Shown: piece by piece, positions 9,160 to 22,062 of the stretch
Layout of the letters: every line of letters begins with the position of its first letter
How positions within the stretch are numbered: position 1 is the stretch's first letter
The notes under the pieces: model-generated
Told to the model about the DNA's origin: nothing
What the model saw: the letters and a program-made list of their open reading frames with translations, nothing else
Databases searched by the model: none
Source of the DNA: Elmis aenea
Lineage: Eukaryota; Arthropoda; Insecta; Coleoptera; Elmidae
DNA: 64,000 nucleotides
NCBI GenBank assembly: GCA_947652605.1
Contig: CANTFG010000133.1
Span: forward strand, 97,906-161,905
Direction of reading: 5' to 3'
Program-made: the position numbers and the translations under genes

Positions 9160-10969
9160 AAGGCTATATACTCTTTGCACTTTTTTCGACAGAAAAATCG
9201 ATTTTCTTAAAACTACAGCAAATGACTTCAAACTTCTTATACACGTTAGTTTTGAGCAAGTTAAGGATTATTAGCCCCTAAATACGATTTTTAATTTTTC
9301 GCGAAAAATGGGAAAAGTACAAAGGCTATAGTCTTTGCACTTTTTTCGACAAAAAAATCGATTTTCTTAAAACTACAGCAAATGGCTTCAAACTTCTTAT
9401 ACACATTAGTTATGAGCGAATTAAGGATTATTAGCCCCTAAATACGATTTTTAATTTTTCGTGAAAAATGGGAAAAGTACAAAGGCTATATATAGTCTTT
9501 GCACTTTTTTCGACAAAAAAATCGATTTTCCTAAAACTACAGCAAATGGCTTCAAACTTCTTATACACGTTAGTTATGAGCAAATTAAGAAAAATTTTCA
9601 AAATTTTTAATTTTTTGAATAACTTTGTAAATTAAATTTTAAAATAGTTGAGACAAACGGCATTATACTAAGAAAAATAAACTCTATAACATACTAAAAT
9701 TTGAACAAAATCGTAAGAGCCGTTTTCGAGAAAAAATTTCAAAATTTTTAATTTTTTAAATAACTTTGTAAATTAAATTTCAAAATAGTTGAGACAAACA
9801 GCATTATACTAAGAAAAATATACTCTATAACATACTAAAATTTGAACAAAATCGTAAGAGCCGTTTTCAAGAAAAATTTTCAAAATTTTTAATTTTTTGA
9901 ATAACTTTGTAAATTAAATTTCAAAATAGTTGAGACAAACGGCATTATAATAAGAAAAGTAAACTCTATAACATACTAAAATTTGAACAAAATCGTAAAA
10001 GCCGTTTTCGAGAAAAATTTTCAAAATTTTTAATTTTTTGAATAACTTTGTAAATTAAATTTCAAAATAGTTGAGACAAACGGCATTATACTAAGAAAAA
10101 TAAACTCTATAACATACTAAAATTTGAACAAAATCGTAAAAGCCGTTTTCAAGAAAAATTTTCAAAATTTTAAATTTTTTGAATAACTTTGTAAATTAAA
10201 TTTCAAAATAGTTGAGACAAACGGCATTATACTAAGAAAAATAAACTCTATAACATACTAAAATTTGAACAAAATCGTAAGAGCCGTTTTCGAGAAAAAT
10301 TTTCAAAATTTTTAATTTTTTGAATAACTTTGTAAATTAAATTTTAAAATAGTTGAGACAAACGGCATTATACTAAGAAAAGTAAACTCTATAACATACT
10401 AAAATTTGAACAAAATCGTAAGAGCCGTTTTCGAGAAAAATTTTCAAAATTTTTAATTTTTTGAATAACTTTGTAAATTAAATTTCAAAATAGTTGAGAC
10501 AAACGGCATTATACTAAGAAAAATAAACTCTATCACATACTAAAATTTGAACAAAATCGTAAGAGCCGTTTTCGAGAAAAATTTTCAAAATTTTTAATTT
10601 TTTGAATAACTTTGTAAATTAAATTTTAAAATAGTTGAGACAAACGGCATTATACTAAGAAAAATAAACTCTATAACATACTAAAATTTGAACAAAATCG
10701 TAAGAGCCGTTTTCGAGAAAAAATTTCAAAATTTTTAATTTTTTGAATAACTTTGTAAATTAAATTTCAAAATAGTTGAGACAAACGGCATTATACTAAG
10801 AAAAGTAAACTCTATAACATACTAAAATTTGAACAAAATCGTAAGAGCCGTTTTCGAGAAAAATTTTAAAAATTTTTAATTTTTTGAATAACTTTGTAAA
10901 TTAAATTTCAAAATAGTTGAGACAAACGGCATTATACTAAGAAAAATAAACTCTATAACATACTAAAAT
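8901..10969 (+). repeat. 2,069-bp tandem higher-order unit, copy 2
   Basis: Directly adjacent to copy 1. I saw one base difference, CATAATAAAATTT near 8609 versus CATACTAAAATTT near 10678. Confidence 0.88.
9160..9589 (+). repeat. B block 7: B1-alpha, B2, B3; J2a exit
   Basis: Same as block 6, 2,069 bp upstream. Confidence 0.93.
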
Positions 10970-12074
10970 TTGAACAAAATCGTAAGAGCCGTTTTCGAGA
11001 AAAATTTTCAAAATTTTAAATTTTTTGAATAACTTTGTAAATTTAATTTCAAAATAGTTGAGACAAACGGCATTATACTAAGAAAAATAAACTCTATAAC
11101 ATACTAAAATTTGAACAAAATCATAAGAGCCGTTTTCGAGAAAAATTTTCAAAATTTTTAATTTTTTGAATAACTTTGTGAATTAAATTTCAAAATAGTT
11201 GAGACAAACAGCATTATACTAAGAAAAATAAACTCTATAACATACTAAAATTTGAACAAAATCGTAAAAGCCGTTTTCGAGAAAAATTTTCAAAATTTTT
11301 AATTTTTTGAATAACTTTGTAAATTAAATTTCAAAATAGTTGAGACAAACGGCATTATACTAAGAAAAGTAAACTCTATAACATACTAAAATTTGAACAA
11401 AATCGTAATAGCCGTTTTCGAGAAAAATTTTCAAAATTTTTAATTTTTTGAATAACTTTGTAAATTAAATTTCAAAATAGTTGAGACAAACGGCATTATA
11501 CTAAGAAAAATAAACTCTATAACATACTAAAATTTGAACAAAATCGTAAAAGCCGTTTTCAAGAAAAATTTTCAAAATTTTAAATTTTTTGAATAACTTT
11601 GTAAATTAAATTTCAAAATAGTTGAGACAAACGGCATTATACTAAGAAAAATTAACTCTATCACATACTAAAATTTGAACAAAATCGTAAGAGCCGTTTT
11701 CGAGAAAAATTTTCAAAATTTTTAATTTTTTGAATAACTTTGTAAATTAAATTTTAAAATAGTTGAGACAAACGGCATTATACTAAGAAAAATAAACTCT
11801 ATAACATACTAAAATTTGAACAAAATCGTAAGAGCCGTTTTCGAGAAAAAATTTCAAAATTTTTAATTTTTTGAATAACTTTGTAAATTAAATTTCAAAA
11901 TAGTTGAGACAAACGGCATTATACTAAGAAAAGTAAACTCTATAACATACTAAAATTTGAACAAAATCGTAAGAGCCGTTTTCGAGAAAAATTTTCAAAA
12001 TTTTTAATTTTTTGAATAACTTTGTAAATTAAATTTCAAAATAGTTGAGACAAACGGCATTATACTAAGAAAAA
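9590..12074 (+). repeat. A run, 17 x 141 + 88 bp (longest)
   Basis: The first ten or so monomers copy 7521-8900, with the same AAACAGC, TTTTCAAG, TATAATAAG and TATCACATAC marks. From about 10970 a different segment begins, which recurs at 14911 and 19001. Confidence 0.92.
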
Positions 12075-12500
12075 AAGGCTATATACTCTTTGCACTTTTT
12101 TCGACAGAAAAATCGATTTTCTTAAAACTATAGCAAATGACTTCAAACTTCTTATACACGTTAGTTTCGAGCAAGTTAAGGATTATTAGCCCCTAAATAC
12201 GATTTTTAATTTTTCGCGAAAAATGGGAAAAGTACAAAGGCTATAGTCTTTGCACTTTTTTCGACAAAAAAATCGATTTTCTTAAAACTACAGCAAATGG
12301 CTTCAAACTTCTTATACACATTAGTTATGAGCGAATTAAGGATTATTAGCCCCTAAATACGATTTTTAATTTTTCGTGAAAAATGGGAAAAGTACAAAGG
12401 CTATAGTCTTTGCACTTTTTTCGACAAAAAAATCGATTTTCCTAAAACTACAGCAAATGGCTTCAAACTTCTTATACACGTTAGTTATGAGCAAATTAAG
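12075..12500 (+). repeat. B block 8: B1-beta, B2, B3; J2a exit
   Basis: 426 bp, GTTTCGAGC form of B1. The A monomer after it has GAATACCTTAGTAAATT, a mark shared only with the monomers after blocks 9 and 12. Confidence 0.92.
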
Positions 12501-13011
12501 AAAAATTTTCAAAATTTTTAATTTTTTGAATACCTTAGTAAATTAAATTTTAAAATAGTTGAGACAAACGGCATTATACTAAGAAAAATAAACTCTATAA
12601 CATACTAAAATTTGAACAAAATCGTAAGAGCCGTTTTCGAGAAAAATTTTCAAAATTTTTAATTTTTTGAATAACTTTGTAAATTAAATTTCAAAATAGT
12701 TGAGACAAACGGCATTATACTAAGAAAAATAAACTCTATAACATACTAAAATTTGAACAAAATCGTAAGAGCCGTTTTCGAGAAAAATTTTCAAAATTTT
12801 TAATTTTTTGAATAACTTTGTAAATTAAATTTCAAATTAGTTGAGACAAACGGCATTATACTAAGAAAAATAAACTCTATAACATACTAAAATTTGAACA
12901 AAATCGTAAGAGCCGTTTTCGAGAAAAATTTTCAAAATTTTTAATTTTTTGAATAACTTTGTAAATTAAATTTCAAAATAGTTGAGACAAACGGCATTAT
13001 ACTAAGAAAAA
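12501..13011 (+). repeat. A run, 3 x 141 + 88 bp
   Basis: Opens with the GAATACCTTAG variant. Contains CAAATTAG near 12835, the left edge of the 4,090-bp duplication. Confidence 0.92.
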
Positions 13012-13437
13012 AAGGCTATATACTCTTTGCACTTTTTTCGACAGAAAAATCGATTTTCTTAAAACTATAGCAAATGACTTCAAACTTCTTATACACGTTA
13101 GTTTCGAGCAAGTTAAGGATTATTAGCCCCTAAATACGATTTTTAATTTTTCGCGAAAAATGGGAAAAGTACAAAGGCTATAGTCTTTGCACTTTTTTCG
13201 ACAAAAAAATCGATTTTCTTAAAACTACAGCAAATGGCTTCAAACTTCTTATACACATTAGTTATGAGCGAATTAAGGATTATTAGCCCCTAAATACGAT
13301 TTTTAATTTTTCGTGAAAAATGGGAAAAGTACAAAGGCTATAGTCTTTGCACTTTTTTCGACAAAAAAATCGATTTTCCTAAAACTACAGCAAATGGCTT
13401 CAAACTTCTTATACACGTTAGTTATGAGCAAATTAAG
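13012..13437 (+). repeat. B block 9: B1-beta, B2, B3; J2a exit
   Basis: 937 bp after block 8 with the same unit forms. Copied at 17102. Confidence 0.92.
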
Positions 13438-14369
13438 AAAAATTTTCAAAATTTTTAATTTTTTGAATACCTTAGTAAATTAAATTTTAAAATAGTTGAG
13501 ACAAACGGCATTATACTAAGAAAAATAAACTCTATAACATACTAAAATTTGAACAAAATCGTAAGAGCCGTTTTCGAGAAAAATTTTCAAAATTTTTAAT
13601 TTTTTGAATAACTTTGTAAATTAAATTTCAAAATAGTTGAGACAAACGGCATTATACTAAGAAAAATATACTCTATAACATACTAAAATTTGAACAAAAT
13701 CGTAAGAGCCGTTTTCGAGAAAAATTTTCAAAATTTTTAATTTTTTGAATAACTTTGTAAATTAAATTTCAAATTAGTTGAGACAAACGGCATTATACTA
13801 AGAAAAATAAACTCTATAACATACTAAAATTTGAACAAAATCGTAAGAGCCGTTTTCGAGAAAAATTTTCAAAATTTTTAATTTTTTGAATAACTTTGTA
13901 AATTAAATTTCAAAATAGTTGAGACAAACGGCATTATACTAAGAAAAGTAAACTCTATAACATACTAAAATTTGAACAAAATCGTAAGAGCCGTTTTCGA
14001 GAAAAATTTTCAAAATTTTTAATTTTTTGAATAACTTTGTAAATTAAATTTCAAAATAGTTGAGACAAACGGCATTATACTAAGAAAAATAAACTCTATA
14101 ACATACTAAAATTTGAACAAAATCGTAAGAGCCGTTTTCGAGAAAAATTTTCAAAATTTTTAATTTTTTGAATAACTGTAAATTAAATTTCAAAATAGTT
14201 AAGACAAACGGCATTATACTAAGAAAAGTAAACTCTAGAACATACTAATATTTGAACAAAATCGTAAGAGCCGTTTTCGAGAAAAATTTTCAAAATTTTT
14301 AATTTTTTGAATATCTTTGTAAATTAAATTTCAAAATAGTTGAGACAAACGGCATTATACTAAGAAAAA
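13438..14369 (+). repeat. A run, 6 x 141 + 88 - 2 bp
   Basis: Carries the GAATACCTTAG mark and the recurrent 2-bp deletion (AACTTTGTAAATT to AACTGTAAATT) near 14176, then the boundary monomer. Confidence 0.92.
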
Positions 14370-14799
14370 AAGGCTATATACTCTTTGCACTTTTTTCGAC
14401 AGAAAAATCGATTTTCTTAAAACTACAGCAAATGACTTCAAACTTCTTATACACGTTAGTTTTGAGCAAGTTAAGGATTATTAGCCCCTAAATACGATTT
14501 TTAATTTTTCGCGAAAAATGGGAAAAGTACAAAGGCTATAATAGTCTTTGCACTTTTTTCGACAAAAAAATCGATTTTCTTAAAACTACAGCAAATGGCT
14601 TCAAACTTCTTATACACATTAGTTATGAGCGAATTAAGGATTATTAGCCCCTAAATACGATTTTTAATTTTTCGTGAAAAATGGGAAAAGTACAAAGGCT
14701 TATAGTCTTTGCACTTTTTTCGACAAAAAAATCGATTTTCCTAAAACTACAGCAAATGGCTTCAAACTTCTTATACACGTTAGTTATGAGCAAATTAAG
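14370..14799 (+). repeat. B block 10: B1-alpha, B2 (AATAGTC), B3 (TTATAGTC); J2a exit
   Basis: The GGCTTATAGTC start on B3 is shared only with block 13. Confidence 0.92.
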
Positions 14800-16015
14800 A
14801 AAAATTTTCAAAATTTTTAATTTTTTGAATAACTTTGTAAATTAAATTTTAAAATAGTTGAGACAAACGGCATTATACTAAGAAAAATAAACTCTATAAC
14901 ATACTAAAATTTGAACAAAATCGTAAGAGCCGTTTTCGAGAAAAATTTTCAAAATTTTAAATTTTTTGAATAACTTTTTAAATTTAATTTCAAAATAGTT
15001 GAGACAAACGGCATTATACTAAGAAAAATAAACTCTATAACATACTAAAATTTGAACAAAATCATAAGAGCCGTTTTCGAGAAAAATTTTCAAAATTTTT
15101 AATTTTTTGAATAACTTTGTAAATTAAATTTCAAAATAGTTGAGACAAACAGCATTATACTAAGAAAAATAAACTCTATAACATACTAAAATTTGAACAA
15201 AATCGTAAAAGCCGTTTTCGAGAAAAATTTTCAAAATTTTTAATTTTTTGAATAACTTTGTAAATTAAATTTCAAAATAGTTGAGACAAACGGCATTATA
15301 CTAAGAAAAGTAAACTCTATAACATACTAAAATTTGAACAAAATCGTAAGAGCCGTTTTCGAGAAAAATTTTCAAAATTTTTAATTTTTTGAATAACTTT
15401 GTAAATTAAATTTCAAAATAGTTGAGACAAACGGCATTATACTAAGAAAAATAAACTCTATAACATACTAAAATTTGAACAAAATCGTAAAAGCCGTTTT
15501 CAAGAAAAATTTTCAAAATTTTAAATTTTTTGAATAACTTTGTAAATTAAATTTCAAAATAGTTGAGACAAACGGCATTATACTAAGAAAAATAAACTCT
15601 ATCACATACTAAAATTTGAACAAAATCGTAAGAGCCGTTTTCGAGAAAAATTTTCAAAATTTTTAATTTTTTGAATAACTTTGTAAATTAAATTTTAAAA
15701 TAGTTGAGACAAACGGCATTATACTAAGAAAAATAAACTCTATAACATACTAAAATTTGAACAAAATCGTAAGAGCCGTTTTCGAGAAAAAATTTCAAAA
15801 TTTTTAATTTTTTGAATAACTTTGTAAATTAAATTTCAAAATAGTTGAGACAAACGGCATTATACTAAGAAAAGTAAACTCTATAACATACTAAAATTTG
15901 AACAAAATCGTAAGAGCCGTTTTCGAGAAAAATTTTCAAAATTTTTAATTTTTTGAATAACTTTGTAAATTAAATTTCAAAATAGTTGAGACAAACGGCA
16001 TTATACTAAGAAAAA
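14800..16015 (+). repeat. A run, 8 x 141 + 88 bp
   Basis: Includes AACTTTTTAAATTTAATTTC near 14972 and the CATAAG, AAACAGC and TATCACATAC marks. Copied at 18890. Confidence 0.92.
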
Positions 16016-16476
16016 AAGGCTATATACTCTTTGCACTTTTTTCGACAGAAAAATCGATTTTCTTAAAACTATAGCAAATGACTTCAAACTTCTTATACAC
16101 GTTAGTTTCGAGCAAGTTAAGGATTATTAGCCCCTAAATACGATTTTTAATTTTTCGCGAAAAATGGGAAAAGTACAAAGGCTATAGTCTTTGCACTTTT
16201 TTCGACAAAAAAATCGATTTTCTTAAAACTACAGCAAATGGCTTCAAACTTCTTATACACATTAGTTATGAGCGAATTAAGGATTATTAGCCCCTAAATA
16301 CGATTTTTAATTTTTCGTGAAAAATGGGAAAAGTACAAAGGCTATAGTCTTTGCACTTTTTTCGACAAAAAAATCGATTTTCCTAAAACTACAGCAAATG
16401 GCTTCAAACTTCTTATACACGTTAGTTATGAGCAAATTAAGGATTATTAGCCCCTAAATACGATTTTTAATTTTTT
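16016..16476 (+). repeat. B block 11: B1-beta, B2, long B3; J2b exit
   Basis: B1 and B2 match block 8 (offset 3,941), but the block leaves through J2b instead of J2a. Confidence 0.92.
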
Positions 16477-17101
16477 GAATAACTTTGTAAATTAAATTTC
16501 AAAATATTTGAGACAAACGGCATTATACTAAGAAAAATAAACTCTATAACATACTAAAATTTGAACAAAATCGTAAGAGCCGTTTTCGAGAAAAATTTTC
16601 AAAATTTTTAATTTTTTGAATAACTTTGTAAATTAAATTTCAAAATAGTTGAGACAAACGGCATTATACTAAGAAAAATAAACTCTATAACATACTAAAA
16701 TTTGAACAAAATCGTAAAAGCCGTTTTCGAGAAAAATTTTCAAAATTTTTAATTTTTTGAATAACTTTGTAAATTAAATTTCAAAATAGTTGAGACAAAC
16801 GGCATTATACTAAGAAAAATAAACTCTATAACATACTAAAATTTGAACAAAATCATAAGAGCCGTTTTCGAGAAAAATTTTCAAAATTTTTAATTTTTTG
16901 AATAACTTTGTAAATTAAATTTCAAACTAGTTGAGACAAACGGCATTATACTAAGAAAAGTAAACTCTATAACATACTAAAATTTGAACAAAATCGTAAG
17001 AGCCGTTTTCGAGAAAAATTTTCAAAATTTTTAATTTTTTGAATAACTTTGTAAATTAAATTTCAAAATAGTTGAGACAAACGGCATTATACTAAGAAAA
17101 A
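16477..17101 (+). repeat. A run, 4 x 141 + 61 bp
   Basis: First monomer has AAAATATTTGAGAC. CAAACTAGTTGAGAC near 16924 marks the junction between the two 4,090-bp copies. Confidence 0.92.
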
Positions 17102-17527
17102 AAGGCTATATACTCTTTGCACTTTTTTCGACAGAAAAATCGATTTTCTTAAAACTATAGCAAATGACTTCAAACTTCTTATACACGTTAGTTTCGAGCA
17201 AGTTAAGGATTATTAGCCCCTAAATACGATTTTTAATTTTTCGCGAAAAATGGGAAAAGTACAAAGGCTATAGTCTTTGCACTTTTTTCGACAAAAAAAT
17301 CGATTTTCTTAAAACTACAGCAAATGGCTTCAAACTTCTTATACACATTAGTTATGAGCGAATTAAGGATTATTAGCCCCTAAATACGATTTTTAATTTT
17401 TCGTGAAAAATGGGAAAAGTACAAAGGCTATAGTCTTTGCACTTTTTTCGACAAAAAAATCGATTTTCCTAAAACTACAGCAAATGGCTTCAAACTTCTT
17501 ATACACGTTAGTTATGAGCAAATTAAG
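17102..17527 (+). repeat. B block 12: B1-beta, B2, B3; J2a exit
   Basis: Copy of block 9 at offset 4,090. Confidence 0.92.
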
Positions 17528-18459
17528 AAAAATTTTCAAAATTTTTAATTTTTTGAATACCTTAGTAAATTAAATTTTAAAATAGTTGAGACAAACGGCA
17601 TTATACTAAGAAAAATAAACTCTATAACATACTAAAATTTGAACAAAATCGTAAGAGCCGTTTTCGAGAAAAATTTTCAAAATTTTTAATTTTTTGAATA
17701 ACTTTGTAAATTAAATTTCAAAATAGTTGAGACAAACGGCATTATACTAAGAAAAATATACTCTATAACATACTAAAATTTGAACAAAATCGTAAGAGCC
17801 GTTTTCGAGAAAAATTTTCAAAATTTTTAATTTTTTGAATAACTTTGTAAATTAAATTTCAAATTAGTTGAGACAAACGGCATTATACTAAGAAAAATAA
17901 ACTCTATAACATACTAAAATTTGAACAAAATCGTAAGAGCCGTTTTCGAGAAAAATTTTCAAAATTTTTAATTTTTTGAATAACTTTGTAAATTAAATTT
18001 CAAAATAGTTGAGACAAACGGCATTATACTAAGAAAAGTAAACTCTATAACATACTAAAATTTGAACAAAATCGTAAGAGCCGTTTTCGAGAAAAATTTT
18101 CAAAATTTTTAATTTTTTGAATAACTTTGTAAATTAAATTTCAAAATAGTTGAGACAAACGGCATTATACTAAGAAAAATAAACTCTATAACATACTAAA
18201 ATTTGAACAAAATCGTAAGAGCCGTTTTCGAGAAAAATTTTCAAAATTTTTAATTTTTTGAATAACTGTAAATTAAATTTCAAAATAGTTAAGACAAACG
18301 GCATTATACTAAGAAAAGTAAACTCTAGAACATACTAATATTTGAACAAAATCGTAAGAGCCGTTTTCGAGAAAAATTTTCAAAATTTTTAATTTTTTGA
18401 ATATCTTTGTAAATTAAATTTCAAAATAGTTGAGACAAACGGCATTATACTAAGAAAAA
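17528..18459 (+). repeat. A run, 6 x 141 + 88 - 2 bp
   Basis: Copy of 13438-14369, including the GAATACCTTAG mark and the 2-bp deletion near 18266. Confidence 0.92.
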
Positions 18460-18889
18460 AAGGCTATATACTCTTTGCACTTTTTTCGACAGAAAAATCG
18501 ATTTTCTTAAAACTACAGCAAATGACTTCAAACTTCTTATACACGTTAGTTTTGAGCAAGTTAAGGATTATTAGCCCCTAAATACGATTTTTAATTTTTC
18601 GCGAAAAATGGGAAAAGTACAAAGGCTATAATAGTCTTTGCACTTTTTTCGACAAAAAAATCGATTTTCTTAAAACTACAGCAAATGGCTTCAAACTTCT
18701 TATACACATTAGTTATGAGCGAATTAAGGATTATTAGCCCCTAAATACGATTTTTAATTTTTCGTGAAAAATGGGAAAAGTACAAAGGCTTATAGTCTTT
18801 GCACTTTTTTCGACAAAAAAATCGATTTTCCTAAAACTACAGCAAATGGCTTCAAACTTCTTATACACGTTAGTTATGAGCAAATTAAG
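18460..18889 (+). repeat. B block 13: B1-alpha, B2 (AATAGTC), B3 (TTATAGTC); J2a exit
   Basis: Copy of block 10 at offset 4,090. Confidence 0.92.
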
Positions 18890-20105
18890 AAAAATTTTCA
18901 AAATTTTTAATTTTTTGAATAACTTTGTAAATTAAATTTTAAAATAGTTGAGACAAACGGCATTATACTAAGAAAAATAAACTCTATAACATACTAAAAT
19001 TTGAACAAAATCGTAAGAGCCGTTTTCGAGAAAAATTTTCAAAATTTTAAATTTTTTGAATAACTTTTTAAATTTAATTTCAAAATAGTTGAGACAAACG
19101 GCATTATACTAAGAAAAATAAACTCTATAACATACTAAAATTTGAACAAAATCATAAGAGCCGTTTTCGAGAAAAATTTTCAAAATTTTTAATTTTTTGA
19201 ATAACTTTGTAAATTAAATTTCAAAATAGTTGAGACAAACAGCATTATACTAAGAAAAATAAACTCTATAACATACTAAAATTTGAACAAAATCGTAAAA
19301 GCCGTTTTCGAGAAAAATTTTCAAAATTTTTAATTTTTTGAATAACTTTGTAAATTAAATTTCAAAATAGTTGAGACAAACGGCATTATACTAAGAAAAG
19401 TAAACTCTATAACATACTAAAATTTGAACAAAATCGTAAGAGCCGTTTTCGAGAAAAATTTTCAAAATTTTTAATTTTTTGAATAACTTTGTAAATTAAA
19501 TTTCAAAATAGTTGAGACAAACGGCATTATACTAAGAAAAATAAACTCTATAACATACTAAAATTTGAACAAAATCGTAAAAGCCGTTTTCAAGAAAAAT
19601 TTTCAAAATTTTAAATTTTTTGAATAACTTTGTAAATTAAATTTCAAAATAGTTGAGACAAACGGCATTATACTAAGAAAAATAAACTCTATCACATACT
19701 AAAATTTGAACAAAATCGTAAGAGCCGTTTTCGAGAAAAATTTTCAAAATTTTTAATTTTTTGAATAACTTTGTAAATTAAATTTTAAAATAGTTGAGAC
19801 AAACGGCATTATACTAAGAAAAATAAACTCTATAACATACTAAAATTTGAACAAAATCGTAAGAGCCGTTTTCGAGAAAAAATTTCAAAATTTTTAATTT
19901 TTTGAATAACTTTGTAAATTAAATTTCAAAATAGTTGAGACAAACGGCATTATACTAAGAAAAGTAAACTCTATAACATACTAAAATTTGAACAAAATCG
20001 TAAGAGCCGTTTTCGAGAAAAATTTTCAAAATTTTTAATTTTTTGAATAACTTTGTAAATTAAATTTCAAAATAGTTGAGACAAACGGCATTATACTAAG
20101 AAAAA
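18890..20105 (+). repeat. A run, 8 x 141 + 88 bp
   Basis: Copy of 14800-16015, including AACTTTTTAAATTTAATTTC. Confidence 0.92.
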
Positions 20106-20566
20106 AAGGCTATATACTCTTTGCACTTTTTTCGACAGAAAAATCGATTTTCTTAAAACTATAGCAAATGACTTCAAACTTCTTATACACGTTAGTTTCG
20201 AGCAAGTTAAGGATTATTAGCCCCTAAATACGATTTTTAATTTTTCGCGAAAAATGGGAAAAGTACAAAGGCTATAGTCTTTGCACTTTTTTCGACAAAA
20301 AAATCGATTTTCTTAAAACTACAGCAAATGGCTTCAAACTTCTTATACACATTAGTTATGAGCGAATTAAGGATTATTAGCCCCTAAATACGATTTTTAA
20401 TTTTTCGTGAAAAATGGGAAAAGTACAAAGGCTATAGTCTTTGCACTTTTTTCGACAAAAAAATCGATTTTCCTAAAACTACAGCAAATGGCTTCAAACT
20501 TCTTATACACGTTAGTTATGAGCAAATTAAGGATTATTAGCCCCTAAATACGATTTTTAATTTTTT
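20106..20566 (+). repeat. B block 14: B1-beta, B2, long B3; J2b exit
   Basis: Copy of block 11 at offset 4,090. Confidence 0.92.
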
Positions 20567-21072
20567 GAATAACTTTGTAAATTAAATTTCAAAATATTTG
20601 AGACAAACGGCATTATACTAAGAAAAATAAACTCTATAACATACTAAAATTTGAACAAAATCGTAAGAGCCGTTTTCGAGAAAAATTTTCAAAATTTTTA
20701 ATTTTTTGAATAACTTTGTAAATTAAATTTCAAAATAGTTGAGACAAACGGCATTATACTAAGAAAAATAAACTCTATAACATACTAAAATTTGAACAAA
20801 ATCGTAAAAGCCGTTTTCGAGAAAAATTTTCAAAATTTTTAATTTTTTGAATAACTTTGTAAATTAAATTTCAAAATAGTTGAGACAAACGGCATTATAC
20901 TAAGAAAAATAAACTCTATAACATACTAAAATTTGAACAAAATCATAAGAGCCGTTTTCGAGAAAAATTTTCAAAATTTTTAATTTTTTGAATAACTTTG
21001 TAAATTAAATTTCAAACTAGTTGAAACAAACGGCATTATACTAAGAAAATAAAACTCTATAACATACTAAAA

Positions 21073-21222
21073 TTTGAACAAAATCGTATGAGCCGTTTTC
21101 GAGAAAAAAATTCAAAATTTTTAAAATTTTTACTTTTTTGAATAACTTTGTAAATTAAATTTCAAACTAGTTGAAACAAACGGCATTATACTAAGAAAAT
21201 TAAACTCTATAACATGCTAAAA
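21073..21222 (+). repeat. A' monomer type 1 (150 bp)
   Basis: Differs from A by CGTATGAGCC, GAGAAAAAAATTC, an extra AAAATTTTT-like segment followed by ACTTTTTTG, CAAACTAGTTGAAAC, and ACATGCTAAAA at its end. Confidence 0.88.
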
Positions 21223-21372
21223 TTTGAACAAAATGTAACGAGCCGTTTTCGAAAAAAAATTTCAAAATTTTGATAATTTTTAATTTTTCGAATAACTTTG
21301 TAAATTAAATTTCAAACTAGTTGAAACAAACGGCATTATACTAAGAAAATAAAACTCTATAACATACTAAAA
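21223..21372 (+). repeat. A' monomer type 2 (150 bp)
   Basis: Has AAAATGTAACGAGCC, TTCGAAAAAAAATTTC, TTTTGATAATTTTTAATTTTTCG and CAAACTAGTTGAAAC. The GAT-rich stretch with ATTTTTCG resembles the end of B units more than ordinary A does. Confidence 0.88.
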
Positions 21373-21522
21373 TTTGAACAAAATCGTATGAGCCGTTTTC
21401 GAGAAAAAAATTCAAAATTTTTAAAATTTTTACTTTTTTGAATAACTTTGTAAATTAAATTTCAAACTAGTTGAAACAAACGGCATAATACTAAGAAAAT
21501 TAAACTCTATAACATGCTAAAA
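21373..21522 (+). repeat. A' monomer type 1, second copy (150 bp)
   Basis: By eye differs from the monomer at 21073 at one base (CATAATA for CATTATA). Types 1 and 2 thus form a 300-bp dimer, of which one and a half are present. Confidence 0.88.
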
Positions 21523-22062
21523 TTTGAACAAAATCGTAAAAGCCGTTTTCGAGAAAAATTTTCAAAATTTTTAATTTTTTGAATAACTTTGTAAATTAAA
21601 TTTCAAATTAGTTGAGACAAACGGCATTATACTAAGAAAAATAAACTCTATAACATACTAAAATTTGAACAAAATCGTAAAAGCCGTTTTCGAGAAAATT
21701 TTTCAAAATTTTTAATTTTTTGAATAACTTTGTAAATTAAATTTCAAAATAGTTGAGACAAACGGCATTATACTAAGAAAAATAAACTCTATAACATACT
21801 AAAATTTGAACAAAATCGTAAGAGCCGTTTTCGAGAAAAATTTTCAAAATTTTTAATTTTTTGAATAACTGTAAATTAAATTTCAAAATAGTTAAGACAA
21901 ACGGCATTATACTAAGAAAAGTAAACTCTAGAACATACTAATATTTGAACAAAATCGTAAGAGCCGTTATCGAGAAAAATTTTCAAAATTTTAAATTTTT
22001 TGAATATCTTTGTAAATTAAATTTCAAAATAGTTGAGACAAACGGCATTATACTAAGAAAAA

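Larger units (their letters stand above)
12840..16929 (+). repeat. 4,090-bp tandem segment, copy 1
   Basis: Holds blocks 9, 10 and 11. Every mark I followed recurs 4,090 bp on, including the 2-bp deletion, GGCTTATAGTC and AACTTTTTAAATTTAATTTC. Confidence 0.9.
16930..21019 (+). repeat. 4,090-bp tandem segment, copy 2
   Basis: Holds blocks 12, 13 and 14. Its right end runs into the divergent A' island. Confidence 0.9.
20567..22062 (+). repeat. A run with divergent A' island, 10 x 141 + 61 + 27 - 2 bp
   Basis: The first part copies 16477-16929. At about 21020 it enters 150-bp A' monomers (three, each +9 bp), then returns to ordinary A at about 21523. The 2-bp deletion lies near 21869. The boundary monomer has GCCGTTATCGAG. 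Confidence 0.92.
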
